Below are positions 56,073 through 64,000 of a DNA stretch of 64,000 nt, piece after piece. A program made the position numbers and the translations under genes. Positions within the stretch are counted from its first letter, which is position 1. Each line of letters begins with the position of its first letter. The stretch covers positions 133,919,784 to 133,983,783 of the forward strand of contig NC_072893.1 of NCBI RefSeq assembly GCF_027943255.1, given 5' to 3'. The notes below the pieces were generated by a model that searched no databases, was not told where the DNA came from, and saw only the letters and a program-made list of their open reading frames with translations. This DNA is from Anastrepha obliqua (taxonomy: Eukaryota; Arthropoda; Insecta; Diptera; Tephritidae).

Positions 56073-58092
56073 TTTAAAAAAGCTAATTGGGTCGGCTTCA
56101 CGGAATTCACCGAGGACACCTTCGCCGCTCTTCCCATCCCCACTGATGTGCGCGTGGGCGAATGCGCATTCCGCAAGGTGCTCACAGCTGCTGCGGCTCG
56201 CTTCATTCCAGCTGGAAGTTATAAGGGCATCCGTCCTCATTTCCCAGCCGAAACAGCCAGTTTAGCAAATGAGCGTGACCACCTACGCCAGGCCGATCCC
56301 GGGGATCCCCGCATAAGGGATCTCAATTTGGAGATCCGGCAACTAGTAAATCAACATAAGCGGACTAAATGGGTTGAGCACCTGAAGACCTGTAACCTCA
56401 CCTCCGGGGTGAGTAAGCTCTGGTCCACCGTTAGATCCCTGTCGAACCCGACGAAGCACAACGACAAGGTGGATCACCTTCAACGGTTGTACTTCGTCGG
56501 ACCCGAAGAGATGCGCGAGCTATTTTAGCCGGCTGTTCATACTGCATCCTCCGGGCGACAGAACTAAACGTCGTGTTACCAGAAGGCTGCACAAACTGAT
56601 GAACGACAGTGCCCCATTTACTTTCTCCGGTGATGAGGTTCAGGGGGCCATCAACAAGTCGAAATCATCGAAAGCCATTGGCCCTGACGGATTAAACGCG
56701 CTGATGCTGAAGCATCTGGGACCCTTGGGAGTAGGATTCCTCACAAGGGTCTTCAATTTTTCCCTGGCCACTCTCATCATCCCTGAGAAGTGGAAAGCAG
56801 GGAGAGTGGTCCCACTACTGAAACCTGGGAAACCCGCCAACCAAGGGGAGTCTTATCGGCCGATAACTCTCCTTTCCCCAGTAGTGAAGACACTTGAAGC
56901 CCTCCTTCTCCCACTCTACACGACACACTTGGCCCCAGCCCCACATCAGCACGGATTCCGACGAGTGCACTGCACTCACCGCCATAAACGCCCAGATAAA
57001 TCCCGGGCTTAACCAAAACCGCCCCTGCGAGAGGACTGTCCTAGTAGCGTTGGACCTAAAGAAGGCTTTCGATACAGTCAGCCATTCCACGCTACTAGAT
57101 GATATTTATCAGTCGACACCCCGACAGGGCTGAAGAGGTGGTCCGCGAACTACCTGAGCGGTCGGCACTCGTCAGTGATTTTTCGAGATCAAATATCAAA
57201 GCAGAGGAAGATTAAGCAAGGCGTACCACAGGGTGGTGTCCTTTCACCCTTGCTTTTTAACTTCTACATCTCGAAGCTCCCCCAACCACCAGCGGGAGTT
57301 TTCCTGATCTCATACGCTGACGATCGCACGATAAGTGCGGTTCTAAACTATGCTGCGCCTGTCTGGTCGCCTGGAACTAGTGATTCGCAGTGGACAAAGC
57401 TACAGACATGTGAAAATACCGCCATTCGGACAGCGACCGGGTGCCTCCTGATGTCACCCATCCAACATCTTCACAACGAGGCACAAATGCTCCCAGTAGC
57501 GGATCACAACAAACTGCTCAGCAAGCAGTTCCTGCTGGGGTGTTACCGCAGGTTTCACCCCTTCAGACACCTGCTTGAGCCTGAGCCGCCTCCCAGACAC
57601 GTCAGGAGCCACCTCCTAGACTACGCTGACGAACTCCAGGGCAAACCTGACCGAAACCTACTGGGCCGGACAGTATTTAGACAGTCAATAAACGACATTC
57701 ACCACCACCTTCATGAACTCCCGTCCTGTGAATGCCGTAATCGGAGTCCAACCACCACCTATCGCAGATGAAGAGCTCCAGCTTCCCCGTGAGACTCGTG
57801 TAACATTGGCACAATTACGTTCTGGATATTGTAGCAGGTTAAACTCCTACATATCCAGAATTGACCCCGACATACCAAACACATGTCCGGTATGTGAAGG
57901 TACCCCGCACGACACTAACCACCTCTTCACATGCCCCCTCAAACCGACTCATCTAACCCCCCTCTCCCTCTGGACCCAACCTGTCGAAACAGCATGTTTC
58001 CTGGGCCTACCCTTATATGAGCTAGACGAAGACGACCGATGATATACTTACACTGACAGGGCTAACTATGCTGTTAAAACAACAACAACAAC
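56073..58092 (+). mobile_element. LOA-clade retrotransposon copy A, internally deleted
   Basis: Parts of ORF2 in several frames: the linker after the endonuclease (FTEDTFAALPIPTDVRVGE, then KGIRPHFPAETA); reverse transcriptase from about 56599 with SSKAIGPDGLNALMLKHLG, VVPLLKPGKPANQGESYRPI, HQHGFR, VALDLKKAFDTVSH and QGVPQGGVLSPLLFNFYISK; and the catalytic SYADD near 57318. Right after YADDRTIS the reading jumps to LNYAAPVWSPGTSDSQW, so several hundred residues are deleted. The CxxC..H tail follows (57713-58042). The element ends in a CAA-repeat tail at about 58078-58092. Stops and frameshifts make it dead. The clade assignment rests on motif wording. Confidence 0.82.
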
Positions 58093-59235
58093 AGTCCTCC
58101 CGAGGAGCTTCCAACTTCTTCAATTTAACTCTAACGGACTTACGAGCAAGATAGATGAGATAATCGACCTTATGAGCTGCGGTCCAAGAAACCAAACTGC
58201 ACCTTGGCTCTTGCCTTATAACCACGGATGGCTATAATGTGCACAGACAAGATCGTGAGCGAGACCGTGGTGGTGGCCTAGCGTTCATAGTCCACCACAC
58301 AGAGCAGTAACGTCCGATTGACGAAGGCATTGACCGCAGGGACAGCACCTTAGAATGTCAAGGTATAGCTGCCCGGTCAGGCGACGCCGAGTTCGAAATT
58401 TATAATATATATATACTCCCTATCACCTGCTGCCCGGCAGGATATCATTCTGATATTAGTGCACTCATCAGAGCTGAAAACCGATTCGTTCTAGGTGACT
58501 TTAATGCGCATCACGATCTTTGGCATTCAAGTCTACCAAACGATCGTAGGGGACACCATTTGGCAGAGCAAATAGATGATTCGACTTTCAGCACTGTGAA
58601 CGACGAAGCCCCCACCCGGGTAGTGGGCAATTGCAGCAGCTCGCCTGACGTAACATTTACTAGCGCCTGGCGACCTATGCTATCGCTTGTATCAGACCAC
58701 TTGCCCATTATCGTCTCGATTGAGAGATCTGCCGACTTTATTATACTTTGAATAACCGGTTATATATCAACTGCAATAAAGCTAATTGCCCCGGCTTCGC
58801 GGAATTTACTGAGCACACCTTCGCCGCTCTTTCCATTCCTACCGATGTGAGCATAGGTGAACGCGCATTCCGCAAGGTGCTCACAGCTGCTGCGGCTCGC
58901 TGCATTCTTACTGGAAGGAATGTTTAGACAGACAATAAATGACATTTATCGGGAGACCCTAGTCCAACCACCACTCACAGCAGAGTTCCATCTACCGCGA
59001 GATACCCGCGTAACCTTGGAACAGCTATGTTCTGGATGTTGTAGCAGATTAAACTCCTACCTTTCCAGAATTGACCCCGACATACCAAACATAGGTCCCA
59101 CATGTAAAGGCACCCCACACGACACTAACCACCTTTTCACATACCCCATCAAACCCATCTAACACCCCTCTCCCTCTGGACCAAACCTGTCGAAACAACA
59201 AGTTTCCTGGACCTACCGTTAGATGAGCTAGGCGA
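58093..59235 (+). mobile_element. LOA-clade copy B, endonuclease joined to ORF2 tail
   Basis: Starts directly after the tail of copy A. 58093-58750 encodes an APE-type endonuclease domain (ENRFVLGDFNAHHDLWHSSL, SSPDVTFTSAWRP, VSDHLPI), with stops. 58790-58915 is the same linker as in copy A (AFRKVLTAAAARC). At about 58917 it jumps straight to the C-terminal part (FRQTINDIYRET, RIDPDIPNIGPTCKG), so the whole reverse transcriptase is missing. Head-to-tail order with copy A suggests insertion of one copy next to another, or a recombinant tandem. Confidence 0.78.
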
Positions 59236-59790
59236 AGAATTTCATGCTGCCGCGGAAAGAAAGGATCCTGCCTGTAGGGCCACGCTGCGATCAGGCACAG
59301 CGCGAGCCAGGAGGGATCGCTACCGGGAGACGCTCGACGGCTTACAGAAGGTTTTAAGACCGGGACGTTTTCCTGTAAAAAAAGACGGCGAATGTGTTAA
59401 ACAGTGACAGCTGTGCATGTCATAGAGAATGTGAAGATCCCGATACCCCAATCGTTGACGACGGGACTATCATTCCTCTAAACGACTATGACGAGGTGAG
59501 AATACCGATAACGCGGCTAAAAAAACAACAAAGCCGCGGGAGCCAACGGACTGCCGGCTGAGCTATGTAAACATGGCGGCGAGGAACTGGTAAAGTGCAC
59601 GCATCAGCTCCTATGCAAAATATCCTCAGATGAGCGCATGCCTGCGGATTGGAATTTAAGTGTGCTCTTCCCAATCCACAAGAAGGGTGATACTGCAACA
59701 TGTGCTACTTACCGCGGGATTAGTCTTCTAAATATCGCCTATTACATTCTAGCGAGCGTCTTGTGTGAAAGCCTGCAGCCCACCCGAGCT
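59236..59790 (+). mobile_element. RTE-like reverse transcriptase fragment
   Basis: A second non-LTR family abuts the LOA copy. Readable pieces are EEFHAAAERKDPACRATLRS, TARARRDRYRE, DSCACHRECEDPDTPIVDDG, KNNKAAGANGLPAELCKHGG, then MPADWNLSVLFPIHKKGDTA and YRGISLLNIAYYILASVLCE. NNKAAG.(D/N)G(I/L)PAEL followed by W....(V)..I.KKGD and YRGISLLN are reverse transcriptase motifs of RTE/BovB-type elements. Frameshifts split it, and it breaks off before the catalytic YADD. Confidence 0.72.
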
Positions 59791-59822
59791 TATCAGTGTA
59801 GCTTTATATAAGTATATACATA

Positions 59823-59958
59823 TAATTGGCGCTTACACTCTCTTTGTGTGTTAGATCGAGCTCCTCCTCCTATTTGTGTCGAGCGTCTTGATGTTGTTCC
59901 ACACATGGAGGGACCTACAGTTTTAAGCCGACTTCGAACGGCTAATATTTATGTTGAG
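59823..59958 (-). mobile_element. Truncated SINE copy (tail half)
   Basis: aattggcgcttacac through agctcctcctcctatttgtg, cgtcttgatgttgttccaca and ctacagttttaagccgac matches the left (tail) part of the SINE at 50401-50728. The tRNA-like head is missing; the match fades at about 59958. Confidence 0.75.
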
Positions 59959-60137
59959 AATTAGAAAAAACTATATTGCCGCAAAATTATTTTAACTCAT
60001 CAAAAATCACCGATTTCCACTTCCAAACCTTATTTGCAAAAGACCTAAAGTTGAGCATACCATCTTCCTTTTTCCATTAATTTTTCATTATTGAAATGTG
60101 AACACTATTGATACATAATATGAATATGTACATATAT

Positions 60138-60930
60138 AATTGGCGCGTTTACCCTTTGTTGGGTGTTTGATAGCTTCTCCTCTAATTTGTGGTATGCGTC
60201 TTGATGATTTTGCATAAATGATTCTACAGGGACCTACAGTTTTATGTCGCCCCGATACGGTAGATAGTTTTTTATGAGAAGTGCATTTGGAGGATTGGCA
60301 TTGACTGCCGAGGTGTGACCGCTATTAGCAAATGTAAAGGGTTTTCCAATAAGGGGTATTATTTTGATATTCAAAGAGATATGCTATTTTTTAATATAAA
60401 TGATCGGATGTTTAATTCATTATAAAGAGGAAGGTATGCCGTTAATAACGGAAAATAACATCAGGCAAATGACCACCACGACCACGCTTACAGGACAATA
60501 TCCGTTTCATGAAATTTTCCATAACCGAATAGCAAAGTAGCTGCCTTATGTCTTCGATAACCTCACAAATTCCATCTTTGAGGTCTTGAATCGACCGGCT
60601 CTTTCACGTGGCCCCAAAGAAAAGAGTCACAAGGTGTTAAATCACAAGATCTCGGTGGCCAATTGTGGTCAACTCTTCGAGTGATAACACGGTCCGGAAA
60701 TTTTTCCCCGTAAAAGATCAATGGTTTCGTTGCTTGTGTGGCACGTAGCGCCGCCTTGTTGAAACTAAACGTTGGCCAGATCAATACCATCCAATTCCGG
60801 CCATAAAAAATCGTTAATCATCTTTGGATAGCGCAATCCATTCATTCATAACACCTGTTATTGCAAAACCCTTTATTTTCTATCGTTTTGATTTTTGAAG
60901 CCCACAGTCGTTTATCAACCTAGCACATTG
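60138..60930 (-). mobile_element. SINE copy interrupted by a mariner fragment
   Basis: 60138-60336 matches the tail and body of the SINE (aattggcgcgtttac, gtatgcgtcttgatg, gggacctacagtttta, gaccgctattag). After the mariner piece (60337-60873), the right side at about 60876-60930 (ttttctatcgttttgattt, gcccacagtcgttt) matches the next SINE section in the form seen in the 8043-8300 copy. The SINE was therefore here first and was split later. Confidence 0.65.
60337..60873 (-). mobile_element. Mariner-like element, internally deleted (537 bp)
   Basis: The ends are inverted repeats (minus-strand end aagggttttgcaataacagg; plus-strand end aagggttttccaataagggg), each next to TA (60335-60336 and 60874-60875). 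The minus strand keeps the C-terminal part of a transposase at 60563-60790: YGEKFPDRVI and DHNWPPRSCDLTPCDSFLWG, where TPCD holds the last catalytic Asp of the mariner-like group. The earlier catalytic residues are gone. It is a nonautonomous deletion derivative nested in a SINE. A relative end fragment is at 55389. Confidence 0.78.
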
Positions 60931-63020
60931 GGATATGTAATAAGTTTACTCTACCAAACGCATAGTTGTAATACATTTTATTTTTGTTTTTTATTATTAG
61001 TACGGATATCTATTGCTAAATATACAATGTTAATTTATATTTTATAAGTATGAGTACGTATGCTATGTGTCGGTGAATTATTATTTTTCTTTCGAATACT
61101 TTTAAAAGCGTTTGGTCTAGAGTAAGTACACCTATTCGGTTTTTTCTCTAAAATAGTAGTAAAACAAACATATGTATATACAAATTAAATATGTTCAATA
61201 AAATATAAATCTGGATGTTTAAAAGAAAATTATACTTGGTCAATATATTGCCTTTAAAGCATTTGCAAACGAAAATCAACCAGCAAACCATTGCTATGTG
61301 ATTATTTGCCTGCTTCTGTCCATATAAGAGTATGTATGAATTTATAAAACTAAAAAAGCTTATAATACTAATATCACTATTTCTACCAGCAATTTTATAG
61401 AAACGATTTCTTTATGCCTGTGTAGGTTCAACTGCATAATTAAGAATGTCAACGAAACCTTTCTACTTATTACTTTTCATGTTTGTTTTATTTTAAATTG
61501 TATACCTTCTAGTATTGATATGAAACTTATTCAAAATATTATGTTTCGAAATATATATGTATGTAACCAGCACTGCGTACTATTCGTATATGTATACCAT
61601 TTATGTCGATGTGTAGATTTCATATTTTGCGATGCTATTTTATTTTAAGGTGCAGTAACGGAGAGCAATTTAAAACAGTGATTTGCATACATACATATGT
61701 ACATATATGTATGTAGATATTATTAAATCATAGGGTTCCTTATTTAAGCCTTCACCCTCAGCGTAAATTTTTTCACATAATTATATGTAGATATATATGT
61801 AAGTGAGTATTCTATAGCACATTTTAAATGAACTACTTTTATATGGCACTCTGGCACACAGTAAAACTAAACTTAAATTTACACGACATACATATGTACA
61901 TAGCATATGTTAGAAAAATAGTACCGATAGTCAAATTGAACAGATTTTATGGTAAAACACACCGTCCCCATGAGGGTTGGAAATTCATATAACAAAATGG
62001 ACTTCATAAAATGGAAGAAAGAAATCACAAGAGCAATGAATGTCAACTAAATGTAAATACTAATATAACCCAAACTTATTAAAAAGAGACTATCAAAAAT
62101 ATGTTTGGCACTTAAATATACCATAAACAAATATTGCACCAGTAGCCAAGTCGAACACCTACAGTTTATGAGTTAAGTACTCGTATATAAATTGCTAAAT
62201 ATCTACGTTAGTTTTGCTCTTTGAGCGGTTCAACCAAACTTATATTCGAATATGTACATATGTATGAATTTTACCCGAAATCTCAAATATGTATGTATCT
62301 ACAGTGAACTGTTTACGTTTTATTGGGATGATCTTAAATGAAAACTAATAACAAATAACAAATCGTTTCAAGCGTTATGTATGTGCTTATGTTTAAACGT
62401 ATGTATATGTATTATTAGTGGATGTGCGTAACTATTATATATTTTAAATAGATCCTACATCTATTGCATATTAGTTTTTTTATGTAAATAGTATGTGTGT
62501 GTGTATGTAATGATTAAGGATATATTTAACGTATGATAATTTTTACAGATGTGAGTATATGCGGTTAGGTATATACATATATATGCATGTATACATAAAT
62601 ATATACATATATATGCATACATATGTGTATCCATATGTAGTTACTACTGGCGATATACCTACAACTTTTATATAATTATAATAAACGCATGTATGCACGA
62701 ATGGATGACTATCTATGTACATATGTATGTGAATACTTGTATTTGCACATACGAAAACTCCAGGTGCAACGGCAAAAGTTATTTTGTGGCCACACTATAG
62801 GTGTGTATGTATGTACATAGATATATAACATGTGTATGTGTGTTTGCATGAGTTTTAACTGGTATTGTCTTACTTTCTCTGTTTCTACATTTTTATTGGT
62901 AAAATACTTGTACATTTTTTGTATTCATGTTATGTAGGTACATATTTATATAGTGCGTGTACCTACAACGATTCACTTCTAAGTAACCGGATATTATGTG
63001 TGCAAATCTAGTAGAAAAGC
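60931..63020. other. AT-rich spacer, probable 3' UTR of the SH2 gene at its right end
   Basis: Dense tacatatgtatg-type microsatellite runs, most marked at 61680-61720 and 62560-62640. The right end is probably the 3' UTR of the minus-strand SH2 gene; AATAAA on the minus strand occurs at 62892-62897. No coding sequence is recognised. Confidence 0.4.
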
Positions 63021-64000
63021 CTATAACAGCTGAACTATAACTGGCTCAATTAAACACATGTGCTCCGCTCCTCGCACTGGCAAGCGATTCAAACAAAAAT
63101 GCCGTATCATGTCGGGAACTGCTTCAAAAGGACGACTGAATTGACCCAAAATATATTGGCCGGTATCGTTGCGTTGGATGCGCATATGCATGAATCCTTT
63201 GGCACCCCTAAAATGCCAAGAGTACAATAATATTAATTATATTTTCTTATGACTATATTTTTGAAGTGCTTACTTTAATGAGAGTGAATAGTCCTGTTTG
63301 GTAGACTCACAGTTGCGCACAAGAAAACTTCCTTCTGTGAGGGGCCGCAGAGTGTTTTCCGCCTCAATCCTGGTGATGGCACCGTGATACCAGCTACATC
63401 CGAAGAGTAAGAATTGTTAATACCAAAGTAAAAACTGGTCATACAATTTATGCCCCTGGGTAACAATTAAAATTCTCTTATTACCATGAGGCACGAAATT
63501 GACAAACCGTTGTGATTTGGTTCGCCATCCAAAACTCACCCTTGTCGCTCAAGTGGTATGGAAATATCTATCAAATCCACAGCCGATGTATAGCCCTGCG
63601 CGATGTTGAGATTAAGTTCCTTATTGGACGCAAGGCCCCGTAAATCAAGACTACCGAATTTACTGGTTTGGCGCGGCTCATTTAGGTTTAAAGTTAAATT
63701 TTGGCGAAATAACGCACAGTCTGTAAAATGCATAACATTCGTACTTATTCGCATTTTCAGTAATGTAATGTTTTGTATTTCTTGGCAAATTGAATAAATA
63801 AAATAAAATGGATTTTCGCAATTCGAAGACTTACTCAACTTCATGGAGATTTTGTTTTCATCCCTCATTGAATGGCTGGAAGATGCTTGTGACAAGCCAC
63901 TTGATTCTGTACTATGCGATAAAATTCCTATTTCTATTTGATTCGTGCGTAGTCGCCTTCTGAGCTTTGGCATATCGAATGGTAAGTCACCCAAATCTAC
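63021..64000 (-). CDS. SHB-type SH2 adapter protein, 3' end (5' part beyond window)
   Basis: Four exons on the minus strand: 64000-63835 (continues off the edge), 63720-63540, 63393-63274 and 63207-63021. All junctions are GT-AG and in phase. The C-terminus is a complete SH2 domain: GWYHGAITRIEAEN, FLVRNCESTKQDYSLSLK with the phosphotyrosine-binding Arg, GAKGFMHMRI, GQYILGQFSRPFEAVPDMIR and LPVRGAEHMCLIEPV. GAEHM.L..PV and GFMHM are the wording of the vertebrate SHB/SHD/SHE/SHF group. Upstream is an unstructured Ser-rich region with SHSTESSGLSQASSSHS. Such adapters bind phosphotyrosine on receptors and pass the signal on; the fly role is inferred. Two internal introns are open in frame, so a naive ORF at 63536-63994 includes intron sequence. 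Confidence 0.88.

Noticed and set aside
62560..62640. Regular tacatata repeats as a possible CRISPR-like or regulatory array
   Set aside because: These are simple AT microsatellites common in fly spacers, with no unique spacers between repeats.

Overview
The window is nuclear DNA of a higher fly (Diptera). Short GT-AG introns, very AT-rich spacers and close protein matches to Drosophila genes point there. The repeat content (mariner, LOA-clade, Helitron and tRNA-derived SINE copies) and the long introns fit a tephritid-type fruit fly better than Drosophila itself; that last step is inference. Five of the six host genes (Raf/phl, extradenticle, Myo10A, Ran and the PRPF38B homologue) are, from memory, X-linked (Muller element A) in Drosophila melanogaster but widely scattered there, so the chromosome arm appears conserved and the gene order shuffled.

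Layout: 1-360, repeat debris. 695-2378 (-), a PRPF38B-type splicing factor in six exons. 3798-6179 (+), Raf kinase in five exons. 9276-19066 (+), the TALE homeodomain protein Extradenticle in five exons, with an 8.5-kb first intron that holds an almost complete mariner, a decayed Helitron helicase, an AT-rich tandem array, an unidentified reverse-strand ORF with an intron-like block, and a jockey-type retroelement end. 19067-31865 has no recognisable gene, but carries a mariner-ended composite of 2.7 kb with two other terminal-inverted-repeat elements nested in it.

31866-49794 (+) is a class XV unconventional myosin (Myo10A), with one 6.9-kb exon. Its 7-kb intron contains an apparent alternative first coding exon (42701-43855) that splices in phase to the last MyTH4-FERM exons and would give a motor-less protein. 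49795-53130 holds a SINE with perfect target-site duplications and a LOA fragment. 54172-54885 (+) is the Ran GTPase. 55389-60960 is a nest of transposon fragments: LOA-clade and RTE-like reverse transcriptases, SINEs, and a mariner piece inserted in a SINE. 63021-64000 (-) is the 3' end of an SH2 adapter of the SHB type that runs off the right edge.

The host genes are unrelated housekeeping, signalling, patterning and cytoskeletal genes, not a functional cluster. All exon joins given were checked by hand for splice-site consensus and codon phase. No database search was possible.
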